Below, in pieces: positions 35,915-44,050 of a DNA stretch of 44,412 nt. Position numbers and translations under genes: made by a program. The notes beneath the pieces were generated by a model. The model had not been told where the DNA came from, did not search any database, and saw only the letters and a list, made by a program, of their open reading frames with translations. Numbering within the stretch: the first letter of the stretch is position 1; each line of letters begins with the position of its first letter. Origin of the DNA: Fibrobacteria bacterium (GTDB lineage Bacteria; Fibrobacterota; Fibrobacteria; UBA11236; JADFYW01). The stretch lies in contig JADFYW010000002.1 in assembly GCA_015232855.1 (NCBI GenBank), positions 69,490-113,901 of the forward strand, given 5' to 3'.

Positions 35915-37268
35915 CCCTTCGCTGGTACTCGACAATAGAGCGCTTTACCTGCAAAAAAAAGCGCAACTGTTATCTGCGCTTAAACAGCAAAAAGATTCAA
36001 CAATAGGCCTGAACAAGGCTACATCAAACCTCTTTCGTCATCGGCTTGACAAAACCAAATCTCAAATCAGTCTGAAAGATTTTAATGGCGTTGTTTCTCT
36101 TGACACAGAAAATTGTCTTGCCGAAGTAGAAGGCGTAGCTACCTATGAGACCATTGTGGATGCCCTCCTCCCACACGGACATATGCCAACGGTCGTGCCT
36201 GAGCTTAAAACTATCACCTTAGGCGGCGCAACAACAGGCGTGGGCATCGAGTCATCCTCTTTCCGCTATGGTCTGGTACATGAAACCATCGCCGCCCTGG
36301 ATCTCTTAACAAGTTCCGGAGATATTATTGAATGTCGCCCGGATAATGAACACCGGAACCTTTTTTACGGTTTCCCCAATTCTTACGGCACCCTGGGGTA
36401 CGCTTCAAAACTAACGGTTAAAACTCATCCGGTTAAAAAGTATGTCCGGCTGAGGCATATTCGTCACACCCATTACAAAGACTATTTTGCCGAATTGGAA
36501 CGCTACTGTAAAGACAAAGAAACTTACGACTTTATTGACGGTGTCATTTTTTCATCAGACGAAATGTACATTTGTCTGGCGACTTTTACCGATGAAGCAC
36601 CCTATACCAGTGACTACACCGGTATGAATATCTATTTCCGCTCTCTACAACAAAAAGAAGAAGATTATATTTCAACCCGCGACTATATCTGGCGTTGGGA
36701 TACCGACTGGTTTTGGTGTTCAAAATTCTTTTTTGCCCAGGTGCCCTGGGTCCGCCGCTTGTATGGCCGTGACCGGTTACGCTCCACCACCTACTGGGCC
36801 ATCCGAAACTTCTGCTCCCGTTACAAAATCACTAACCTCTTGGAGAAAATTTCCCGCCAACCTAAAGAGATGGTTATCCAGGATGTGGAAATCCCGGTAC
36901 AGCATAGCGAAGCCTTTATGCAGTTTTTTCAGAAGCATATAGGCATATCCCCGGTTTGGGTTTGCCCCACAAAAGTTTATGACCCTAACGCCCAATACAG
37001 TCTTTATACCATGGATCCCGATAGGCTCTATATCAACTTCGGCTTCTGGGATGTAGTCCCCACCACTCATGAAGACGGATACCACAACCGCCTCATCGAA
37101 GACAAGGTGGAAGAGTTGAAAGGAAAGAAATCCCTGTATTCAACCTCTTTTTATTCTGAAGAAAAATTTTGGAAGCTCTACAACCGTGACCTCTACGAGG
37201 AACTCAAAAAGAAATACGACCCCCAGGGCAAGTTTAAAAACCTCTTCGATAAATGCGTAGGTAATTGA
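35898..37268 (+). CDS. DHCR24-like FAD-binding oxidoreductase
   Basis: The 456-residue flavoprotein has a PCMH-type FAD domain (about residues 30-200) containing PTVVPELKTITLGGATTGVG followed by IESSSFRYGL. These two stretches line up closely with human DHCR24 (sterol delta-24 reductase), and so do KKYVRLRHIR, the WVCPTKV segment and the C-terminal EEKFWKLYNRDLYEEL. Relatives in actinobacteria (BfaA/TmsA) reduce a methylene group made on oleate by a Cfa-like enzyme, giving 10-methylstearate. Here it overlaps cfa by 17 bases, so reduction of an unsaturated lipid is the best guess. I start at 35898; 35880 is also in frame. Confidence 0.88.
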   Translation: MSLSGNPSLVLDNRALYLQKKAQLLSALKQQKDSTIGLNKATSNLFRHRLDKTKSQISLKDFNGVVSLDTENCLAEVEGVATYETIVDALLPHGHMPTVVPELKTITLGGATTGVGIESSSFRYGLVHETIAALDLLTSSGDIIECRPDNEHRNLFYGFPNSYGTLGYASKLTVKTHPVKKYVRLRHIRHTHYKDYFAELERYCKDKETYDFIDGVIFSSDEMYICLATFTDEAPYTSDYTGMNIYFRSLQQKEEDYISTRDYIWRWDTDWFWCSKFFFAQVPWVRRLYGRDRLRSTTYWAIRNFCSRYKITNLLEKISRQPKEMVIQDVEIPVQHSEAFMQFFQKHIGISPVWVCPTKVYDPNAQYSLYTMDPDRLYINFGFWDVVPTTHEDGYHNRLIEDKVEELKGKKSLYSTSFYSEEKFWKLYNRDLYEELKKKYDPQGKFKNLFDKCVGN

Positions 37269-37313
37269 CAGATTCTGTTCAAAACTAACAAAAATTATTT
37301 ATGCTACGAACAT

Positions 37314-37392
37314 GTCATTGCCCGGCTTGACCGGGCAATCCAGCAATTCATCGTTTATTTAGATGGATCGCCCGGTCAAGCCGGGCGATGAC
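37314..37392. repeat. Dispersed GTCATT-type inverted repeat, copy 3
   Basis: The left half (37314-37341) and right half (37365-37392) are imperfect reverse complements, each with a GCCCGG/CCGGGC hairpin (37320-37336 and 37370-37386). The left half matches copy 2 at 27 of 28 positions. It sits between two convergent genes and could work as a bidirectional barrier to read-through, though no T-runs follow the stems. Confidence 0.8.
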
Positions 37393-37455
37393 AGTGGTTG
37401 TTTAACATGCAAACAATTTTGATACTAATCTTGAACAAGAATCAATTAATTCCTT

Positions 37456-37974
37456 TTATAACTTAAGGCGGCCGGCCCTTACATCATCATACAAGCGAAG
37501 TAAGGCGTAAGCCAGAGACCCACCCCCAAAAAAGCCATCAATCACTTTTTTATATACTTCTTCAAGAGTAAGGGGCTTCACATCCAGGATAGTATCTTCT
37601 CCATCGGGATTGGGGAGCTTTGAGTCAGACAGATTTTTAGCCAGTACAAAATTCTGAATCAGATTAATCGTACCCGTATATTCAGACTTATAAAAAAGTT
37701 TTAAATCAGAAGCCTTTTTACCAATTTCTTCCTGCAATTCCCGATTGGCATTTTCTTCAACGGTCTGCCCTTCTTCAAGGAACCCGGTCACCAGTTTCCA
37801 ACGCACATTAGGAGTCTCATGGGGACGCAGTTCTTTAATAAAGAGAAGGTTTTTATCTTCATCCAGGGCCATAACCGTCACACAATGGGTAAAATAGGCC
37901 CGCTCATACAGCGATTCACCGATTTGTTCCTCAGTTATCTTAATAAATCGCCCGTTATATTTATTCTTTTCCAT
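37456..37974 (-). CDS. NUDIX hydrolase
   Basis: The 172-residue protein contains a complete Nudix box, GFLEEGQTVEENANRELQEEIG in two adjoining parts, with the metal-binding REL-EE core. These enzymes split nucleoside diphosphate compounds such as ADP-ribose, sugar nucleotides or nucleotide cofactors. The region around it resembles ADP-ribose pyrophosphatase-like members, but the substrate is open. I start at the ATG at 37974; a TTG at 37980 is possible. The ModE-type gene lies 53 bases upstream on the same strand, so it may be the last gene of the ECF/TonB cluster. Confidence 0.9.
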   Translation of the reverse strand: MEKNKYNGRFIKITEEQIGESLYERAYFTHCVTVMALDEDKNLLFIKELRPHETPNVRWKLVTGFLEEGQTVEENANRELQEEIGKKASDLKLFYKSEYTGTINLIQNFVLAKNLSDSKLPNPDGEDTILDVKPLTLEEVYKKVIDGFFGGGSLAYALLRLYDDVRAGRLKL

Positions 37975-38027
37975 TTCCAAAAGATAGTATTAAGCTGAAA
38001 TCTGTTCAGGAAAGAAACTTCCAAAAT

Positions 38028-38405
38028 CTATTTCAGTATACCCTTCAAATACCGCTCAAAAGACTTTTCCATCTTTTTCTTTACGTCCCGGGTATAGCTC
38101 TCCCAGGCCGTAAGCAGTGCTTCGCCATATTTGGTTAACCGGGTATGACCCCGACTGGCACCGCCCCGGCTCCTTGTGACCAGTTCCTTCCCCAGAGCAT
38201 CCTCTGCCCGGCGCAGCTCACCCCAGGCCTTCCGATAACTTATCTTCATAATTTCCGTTGCTTTTACCAGGTTCCCCTCTGTCTTAATAAGACTGAGAAG
38301 TCGGTACTTACCTCCACCAAATACCCCTTCGGTGTCTGAAGACGAAAGAAATAATTTGGCTTTAGGATAAATAAGTGGTTCAGCCTCTTTTGGTAACCGT
38401 TTCAT
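38028..38405 (-). CDS. ModE-type DNA-binding regulator, DNA-binding part only
   Basis: The 125-residue protein matches the N-terminal winged helix of ModE: YRLLSLIKTEGNLVKATEIM, then MKISYRKAWGELRRAEDALG and the wing region RSRGGASRGHTRLTKYGEALL. Full ModE adds two molybdate-binding domains of about 140 residues, and these are absent here. Such short forms are often called ModE or LysR-like regulators and may sense something else or need a partner. The start overlaps the stop of the ECF S component (ATGA), so it most likely regulates this uptake cluster. Confidence 0.85.
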   Translation of the reverse strand: MKRLPKEAEPLIYPKAKLFLSSSDTEGVFGGGKYRLLSLIKTEGNLVKATEIMKISYRKAWGELRRAEDALGKELVTRSRGGASRGHTRLTKYGEALLTAWESYTRDVKKKMEKSFERYLKGILK

Positions 38406-38956
38406 TTTCTATCCTGTAAATAATGGTTTAACCCCGAACACTCAAGGGCCTGAACAATAAAATATCCCAATGTCCCTCCCAAAAAACCAAAAAGACTGTA
38501 GGTGAAAAAAGCGTATCCACTTTTTGTCAATACCACTGCGAGAGGCAGGCCAACTATAATATCAAAAGAAGCTTTAACCAAAAGCTTAGACCATGCGCCA
38601 AACAAGGCGGCAGTAATAAATGCGAGCATTATATTTGGATGTTTATAGGCCCGGAATAAAAGAAGACCTGCCTCCATTCCAAGGGCCAGAGCAATGTAGG
38701 CAACAAAAGCGACAATGGGGCCATCTTTACCTGACGAAGTAAATGCGATAATGGCAGCTCCAAAAGCGCCTGTAATCAGGGCAGAACCTTTTTTCCGGAT
38801 GATGAGAGCCCCCACAAGAATAACGGCTGCAACAAATACACCGTTATGCCCCGGCATTTTTATGGGCATTTTCAGGGCAATTTTCAGCACCGCACAAAGG
38901 GCGCCTACCATGGCCATGATGGTATAATCAAAAAGGCTGAAATAATTCTTTTTCAT
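38402..38956 (-). CDS. ECF transporter substrate-binding (S) component
   Basis: A 184-residue membrane protein with about five to six hydrophobic segments. Features include DYTIMAMVGALCAVLKIALK at the N-terminus, where S components usually contact EcfT through an AxxxA-type helix, and KMPIKMPGHNGVFVAAVIL in the next loop. Position between EcfT and a regulator, size and topology identify it as an S component. I cannot assign it to a known vitamin or metal specificity. It overlaps EcfT (ATGA) and the ModE-type gene (ATGA). Confidence 0.82.
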   Translation of the reverse strand: MKKNYFSLFDYTIMAMVGALCAVLKIALKMPIKMPGHNGVFVAAVILVGALIIRKKGSALITGAFGAAIIAFTSSGKDGPIVAFVAYIALALGMEAGLLLFRAYKHPNIMLAFITAALFGAWSKLLVKASFDIIVGLPLAVVLTKSGYAFFTYSLFGFLGGTLGYFIVQALECSGLNHYLQDRK

Positions 38957-39657
38957 ATAAAATGGGTCCCGGTTATAACACTCATTACCATAACCCAGCT
39001 CAAAATAATAAATATATCATCTCCACTCAGTTTTAGACGCCGCTCTTCAAAGCTGGCAGGCGAATCAATACCCCGCAGCCAGGCGGCTTCACTCAACTGC
39101 CAGGCCCTCCGCACTGTAAGTACAAACACCGGAACCGCCATGGGAATCACTGACCTTAAAGATTCATTCCATTGACGGGGATCCTTAAAATTAAGCCGGG
39201 GAGGAAGACCCCTAAGCCTCTGAGCTTCTAAAATATGCCTCCATTCCCGCCCAAGATGCTGAGTATATTGAAGACCCATAGTCAAACTAAAGGCAGCCTT
39301 TCTTGGCAGATACAACCAGCGCATAAGCCGAAACAAACTACTGGTACGGGTAAAACCCGTAAACAGCTGAAAAGCAAGGGTTAAAGTAAATATACGCAAC
39401 GTTATGAGACATGCATAACTAAAATCAAGCAATAACCAGTCTATTAAAAATAACAACACAAGGGGGAGGGCGAGTTTTTGTAACGCCTTATGCACCCGGA
39501 CCCGGGCGTCCCCCGCTGCAAGCAATAGGTATAGCGCAACCAGTAAAAAAAACAGGTGTATAAAAGGTAAAAACAGACAAGCAAGCACAGAACCCGACAC
39601 CAGGAGCTTTACCCGGGGGTCAAGTGCGCTCAAAGAGAGGTACCCATTATTATTCAC
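38953..39657 (-). CDS. ecfT: ECF transporter transmembrane component EcfT
   Basis: EcfT is the membrane scaffold linking ATPases and S component. The 234-residue protein has DPRVKLLVSGSVLACLFLPF at the start, several membrane helices, and the two short coupling motifs AQRLRGL and AAWLRGI that match the family's Ala-Arg-Gly motifs contacting the ATPases. It begins with GTG, overlapping the EcfA stop (GTGA). Its own TGA overlaps the S component start. Confidence 0.92.
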   Translation of the reverse strand: MNNNGYLSLSALDPRVKLLVSGSVLACLFLPFIHLFFLLVALYLLLAAGDARVRVHKALQKLALPLVLLFLIDWLLLDFSYACLITLRIFTLTLAFQLFTGFTRTSSLFRLMRWLYLPRKAAFSLTMGLQYTQHLGREWRHILEAQRLRGLPPRLNFKDPRQWNESLRSVIPMAVPVFVLTVRRAWQLSEAAWLRGIDSPASFEERRLKLSGDDIFIILSWVMVMSVITGTHFI

Positions 39658-40976
39658 CGCCCCCCCCCTGGTTTTCTTTCACGCAACTCCCCATCACCCA
39701 GAGTAAACTGCCTGGGGCATACCCTATTGAGCCAAGGGGTGTCATGGGAAGCGACCACAACAAAGTAGCCCCCTTCTGTCAAAAGCCGGATGACGTCTCC
39801 CATAAGTTGTTTCTGAATATTGTCGAGACCCAGAGTGGGCTCATCAAGGACAAAACCTCTTGATGGTTTCAGTGCAATGGCAAGGGCCATACCCAGGCGT
39901 TTTTTCTCGCCTTCGCTTAAAAGTAACGGGGGTATTTCTAAGTAAGACTTAAGACCAAATACTTCAAGCAGTCGCAATAGCTCCCCTTGTCCAAGTGCCT
40001 TCGGAATATGGGAAAATTCTTCTGCAACCGAGGCACAGAAAAACTGGAGGTCCGGGTTTTCAAATACCATGGCCACTTCAAGACCACGGCCGGACCCGGC
40101 GCAAAGAGTTCGGAGCAAAGTAGATTTCCCACTCCCATTCGGGCCAGTAAGACCAATGGCTTCGCCGGGCTCTATCACAAACTTTTGAGATTCAAACAAG
40201 CGGACGTTTCCCTGTTTCATAGCAGGGAGTTGTATACTGAATTTGTCTTTATATATGCACGGTGAGATAATATCTTCTGATAAAGCTCCCCGGGAAGGAA
40301 CTTTCTGCCCTTTTATGCCAGACATTGTTATCACCTGATGTCCAGGGAACGGAGGATCAAGTATGCTATGATCAAAGGCAACTACAGCATTTCCCTGATT
40401 TTTAAAATTTTCAAGCCAAGAAAGGAGTTCCTTTCGGGATGTTTTATCCAGCCGTCCGAAAGGCTCGTCAAGCAAAAGCATTGCCGGAGCTCTGCCAAGC
40501 AAAGCGGCGAGCATCACCCGTTGTTGTTCTCCACTACTTAAATCACGGGGGTTCCTTTTCAACAAATGAGAAAGGGTAAGGCATTCTATCATGCTCTCTG
40601 CACGTTCTGTTATTATTTTCTCACTTTTGCCCGACAACTGCAAACCAAACAGAATCTCATCATATACATTATCAGTTAAGAACTGGGAAGTTGGGTTTTG
40701 CAGCAACACACCGGCATATTCAGGTATTTTCCACCCGGGGAGTGTTTGCATATCTACTCCCTGCATACATACCTTCCCATCAAACTCACCTGCATACAGC
40801 CGGGGAATAAGACCAGACAAACAACGAAGCGCCGTGGTCTTGCCACAACCGCTGGGGCCGGTGATCCACTGGACGTCTCCCGTATGTACGGTCAGCGTAA
40901 AATTTTCAAGCCCCGGAGATCCGTTCCGGTAGCAGAAGCTATTAATCCGGGCAGAAAGAAGAGAACTCGCACCCAT
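39654..40976 (-). CDS. Fused ECF transporter ATPase (EcfA-EcfA' in one chain)
   Basis: A 440-residue protein with two ABC ATPase domains. The first (about 1-215) has GPSGCGKTTALR, LSSGEQQRVMLA, AMLLLDEPFGRLD and a His in AFDHSIL. The second (about 235-440) has GPNGSGKSTLLRTL, LLSEGEKKRLGMALA, FVLDEPTLGLD and VASHDTPWL. It powers the ECF transporter encoded next to it. The start overlaps the TonB receptor stop (TAATG). The end contains a nine-base C run on the plus strand just before the stop, a possible frameshift-prone spot. Confidence 0.95.
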   Translation of the reverse strand: MGASSLLSARINSFCYRNGSPGLENFTLTVHTGDVQWITGPSGCGKTTALRCLSGLIPRLYAGEFDGKVCMQGVDMQTLPGWKIPEYAGVLLQNPTSQFLTDNVYDEILFGLQLSGKSEKIITERAESMIECLTLSHLLKRNPRDLSSGEQQRVMLAALLGRAPAMLLLDEPFGRLDKTSRKELLSWLENFKNQGNAVVAFDHSILDPPFPGHQVITMSGIKGQKVPSRGALSEDIISPCIYKDKFSIQLPAMKQGNVRLFESQKFVIEPGEAIGLTGPNGSGKSTLLRTLCAGSGRGLEVAMVFENPDLQFFCASVAEEFSHIPKALGQGELLRLLEVFGLKSYLEIPPLLLSEGEKKRLGMALAIALKPSRGFVLDEPTLGLDNIQKQLMGDVIRLLTEGGYFVVVASHDTPWLNRVCPRQFTLGDGELRERKPGGGR

Positions 40977-43018
40977 TACTTAATCCGGTAGAAAAGCTGA
41001 AAAGAAAAAGTCCTACCCGGCCGGGGAAGCGCGTAACTTTCTTCGTAAAAAATATCAAAAATATTATAAATACGAAAACCCAGTTCCAGTTTTTGCTTCA
41101 CGAGCACCCGGACCCCTGCATCAATAATAAAGTAGGGCTCCACTTCCACTGTTGTGTCCGCATAAGCTATGTTATCATAACTATAAAAAGACTGTTTTCC
41201 CGTATAGCGCCCACCACCGTTAATACGAACCTGGCCGGGAAGTTGCATTTCAAGGCGCCCGGCAAAACTATGGCGGGGCCGGTATTGCATCTCCTGCCGT
41301 TCTTCATTTCCTTTCTCTGCCATAGAAAGAAAGGTGTAATTCAAAGAAAATGACCCTACCCGGCTGCTCAGGGCCGCCTCCAGTTCCGTACCAAAAGTTG
41401 CAACTGCAGGTATATTTTCGGTAAGGTTGGTGGTATTATTATTTTCGATAAGGTTTGTTATATCATAATAAAACCCGGTACCCGAGAGAAATAACCATGC
41501 CCAGGGACTGCCATCAACACCTGCTTCATAATTCCAGGAGACCTCAGGCTCGAGAGAAGGCGGAATACCGTCAACCTCTTCCTTCAAAATATAAAGTTCT
41601 TTTAAAGATGGATTCCGTGTTTTTTTGCCCAGATTAGCAAATACCCGGGCTCCGTTGAACGGCCGCCAGGCAATACCTGCCTGTGGACACATTTCTGCCA
41701 TCACGAGTTTATCCGGGTCATTTGCCCGTCCAAATTTTTCTCTGCCCAAAAGTGGGAAAAGCAGGTTTGCGGCTAATCCGGCAGTCACATCAAATTGTGT
41801 GAAAAAGTTCTTACTATATTCCAGGCCCGCAGATAGTGCCAGGCTTTCATACCGATTATCAACAAGTTCATCATCCCTTCCTTCTATCCTACGAACGTTA
41901 AAATCCCCAATAAGAGAAGCAGATAAGATACCAATGCCACTTTGTAGACGCCCCAACAAAAGTAATCCCGCTGTGTTATCACGTATTTCATAGTGTCGTT
42001 TTTTTTCGGTAAAACTATCATCACTATATCGATTTTCTTCTGAGCTGCTATTAGAACCATACACCGCTCCGCTCACATTTATCTCCCGTAAAAATCCAGG
42101 CAACCCCTCTTGTATCCTTTTATGTACCGCCATGTTTAGCATTGCGTCTACATACCCATCCACCCGTTCATAACGGGGATAATCATAACGGTGCCCGATA
42201 GTGGGCGGTCTTCCAAATGCGCCCCCGTTTACATCTCCCATTATTTCAAGAGCTGTTCCCTTTGTATTTTCATGATAATAAGAAGCAAATACACCACCTT
42301 CATGCCGGTCGCTATTAAGCCTGGTTCCTGGCTCCTGATAGCGGGTCTCCTTAAAAGCCAGGGGAAGACTGAAACCTTCTGAATTCACATAACGCCCGGC
42401 GGTGAATATTCGATGATTATTTATTTTAGTACCAAAGTTACCCGAAAGTTCCGCGCTTTTTCCTGTAGGGACTCCCTTAAGGTCATGCCCGGAACGTACA
42501 TCCACTCCTACTCCGGCTTCAAGTTTTTCCAGTGCTTTTTTTGTGGTGATATTAATCACCCCTCCCAGGCCACCAGCGCCAAACAAAACCGATGAAACTC
42601 CTTTTAAGAGTTCAATACGAGCAATATGTTCAAGGGGTATTTTTTCCAGATCAAATTGGTTTGAAAACGGAGAATTCACAGGGATGTTGTCTAAGAGAAT
42701 GAGCACCTCCCGCTGGCGAAAGCCCCTGAAGCGCACATAAGCCTCTCCCCGTTTACCGCGTCTCACCTGTATCCCAGGCAACCAGGGCAGAGCCTGGGCA
42801 AGGGTTGAAACCCCTAATATTTTAAAATCTTCCGAAGTCAGGATATTATGAGATACCGTATGACGGGAAGTATATTGTTTTTCTGATTTTACCGATAACG
42901 TTCGCAACTCAAAAGTCGCCGCAGAATCCTGCACATAAGTTTCTGCTAACAAAGGCATCAAAAGCCCAGTCATCAATACCAGGAAAAGAATACATGTTAA
43001 TCTTTTCCTTTTAATCAT
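40976..43018 (-). CDS. TonB-dependent outer-membrane receptor
   Basis: The 680-residue protein has a signal peptide (CILFLVLMTGLLMPLLAE), a plug domain (about 40-165) with VLILLDNIPVNSPFSNQF and IARIELLKGVSSVLFGAGGL, and a beta barrel to the end, which finishes GRTFSFQLFYRIK as barrels do. It should import a molecule too large for porins, using TonB energy. BtuB-type receptors have a similar plug, so a cobamide or other cofactor is possible. The start at 43018 overlaps the TiaS-like gene's stop as ATGATTAA; the frame from 43057 adds 13 residues. No cobalamin riboswitch was seen upstream. Confidence 0.93.
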   Translation of the reverse strand: MIKRKRLTCILFLVLMTGLLMPLLAETYVQDSAATFELRTLSVKSEKQYTSRHTVSHNILTSEDFKILGVSTLAQALPWLPGIQVRRGKRGEAYVRFRGFRQREVLILLDNIPVNSPFSNQFDLEKIPLEHIARIELLKGVSSVLFGAGGLGGVINITTKKALEKLEAGVGVDVRSGHDLKGVPTGKSAELSGNFGTKINNHRIFTAGRYVNSEGFSLPLAFKETRYQEPGTRLNSDRHEGGVFASYYHENTKGTALEIMGDVNGGAFGRPPTIGHRYDYPRYERVDGYVDAMLNMAVHKRIQEGLPGFLREINVSGAVYGSNSSSEENRYSDDSFTEKKRHYEIRDNTAGLLLLGRLQSGIGILSASLIGDFNVRRIEGRDDELVDNRYESLALSAGLEYSKNFFTQFDVTAGLAANLLFPLLGREKFGRANDPDKLVMAEMCPQAGIAWRPFNGARVFANLGKKTRNPSLKELYILKEEVDGIPPSLEPEVSWNYEAGVDGSPWAWLFLSGTGFYYDITNLIENNNTTNLTENIPAVATFGTELEAALSSRVGSFSLNYTFLSMAEKGNEERQEMQYRPRHSFAGRLEMQLPGQVRINGGGRYTGKQSFYSYDNIAYADTTVEVEPYFIIDAGVRVLVKQKLELGFRIYNIFDIFYEESYALPRPGRTFSFQLFYRIK

Positions 43019-43775
43019 GACCTGGTTCGTCATTCTCTTTTTTTCCCTTTTTATCAAAGGGAACCATGCCGATGCTTCCTTCTTCTACAAACAGTACAGG
43101 CCGTCCTCCGATACGTCGGGGCCGGGGCCAGTTTTCAAGCATCACCATGGCGCCGGGATGAATGGGAGATGCTTTTTTATCAACCAGCACCACATCAAGC
43201 CCTAATTGTCGCAAGGCGGTCACCGAGATAGGCGAATCATAACCCCTTAACTTACCATCTACTTCCAGGTAACGGCCGCAAGAGCCCTGGGCGGTAAGCC
43301 CGGTTGCCGCTAAAGCACCTATTATTCCCCGCCCTGTTCCGCCAAGCTCCAGCAAAATACAATTTCCCCGGGCAGTATTAATCGCCTCTGTCTTCTCTAA
43401 CACTTTATGGGCCGCCCGGATACCAAAATTTTGAATATTATCATCACAATCCTCCGCTTTGATCATACATAAGCCAGGACTCGCTTCAGGAGAGGCGATT
43501 CTTTTAATACCTGAGGCAAAAAAATCTGCCAGATTTTCGAGATTCACCGTTTTATCAGCCGGAAGATCCATTGTTATAATAGCGGGGCTGTTGTGACTGG
43601 TATAGGGAATACGCTCATCCAGAAAAAGCTGATGGCGAAGGACAGAGTAATGCTCTATAAAAGAGTATTTAGCTGCAAATTCTGCAGCAAGGTCCCGGGT
43701 AAGCCGGCCCGTACCAATATGATAATCCGGGGCATCAGTGTCATCAATTCCAATATAGACAGTTTGGGTATTCAT
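43011..43775 (-). CDS. TiaS-like protein (short, GIDDTD family)
   Basis: The 254-residue protein starts with VYIGIDDTDAPDYHIGTGRL and contains NFGIRAAHKVLEKTEAINTA and GGTGRGIIGALAATGLTAQG. These match the N-terminal kinase-like domain and GNGRGIIGALAA segment of archaeal TiaS, which uses ATP to attach agmatine to cytidine 34 of tRNA-Ile2. TiaS is around 420 residues with C-terminal OB-fold and zinc ribbon, both missing here. Position ahead of a TonB receptor and an ECF transporter suggests an enzyme acting on the imported compound, or on a cofactor made from it, rather than tRNA modification. It overlaps the receptor gene by 8 bases. Family certain; function open. Confidence 0.82.
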   Translation of the reverse strand: MNTQTVYIGIDDTDAPDYHIGTGRLTRDLAAEFAAKYSFIEHYSVLRHQLFLDERIPYTSHNSPAIITMDLPADKTVNLENLADFFASGIKRIASPEASPGLCMIKAEDCDDNIQNFGIRAAHKVLEKTEAINTARGNCILLELGGTGRGIIGALAATGLTAQGSCGRYLEVDGKLRGYDSPISVTALRQLGLDVVLVDKKASPIHPGAMVMLENWPRPRRIGGRPVLFVEEGSIGMVPFDKKGKKENDEPGHD

Positions 43776-43910
43776 CTTTTAAGCCTCAATGGTTGGGAAT
43801 GTGGAAGTATTGGAGTAATGGGTAAACAAATAGAATCTCATTATTTCAAATCCGGATTAATGTAAAAACCCATTGTACATTCAGCAAGCTCCTATTAAAA
43901 ATTACCGATT

Positions 43911-44027
43911 TTCACCACAAAGGTAATTGAAAAATAATCAAATGATATCCTATTATATTTTTCTTAAGATGTTATCCTTTCCTTCTTCTTTGCGAATCCT
44001 TTGCGTTCTCTGCGCCTTTGCGGTGAA
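43911..44027. repeat. Inverted repeat with CACAAAGG/CCTTTGCGGTG arms
   Basis: TTCACCACAAAGG at 43911-43923 and CCTTTGCGGTGAA at 44015-44027 are reverse complements except for one base. The right side continues inward as CTCTGCG and TTTGCG repeats, similar to low-complexity intergenic motifs of many bacterial genomes, while the left side is degenerate. It fills much of the 275-base space upstream of the TiaS-like gene. Confidence 0.6.
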
Positions 44028-44050
44028 TTATTGTTATTCCTGAACAAGAA

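Noticed and set aside
39655..39670. Frameshift at the nine-C run at the end of the EcfA gene
   Set aside because: Both EcfA and EcfT frames end and start normally with a GTGA overlap, so no disruption is apparent.
43776..43910. Riboswitch upstream of the TiaS-like/TonB cluster
   Set aside because: I looked for cobalamin, TPP and molybdenum-cofactor motif landmarks and found none; a covariance-model search would be needed to exclude one.
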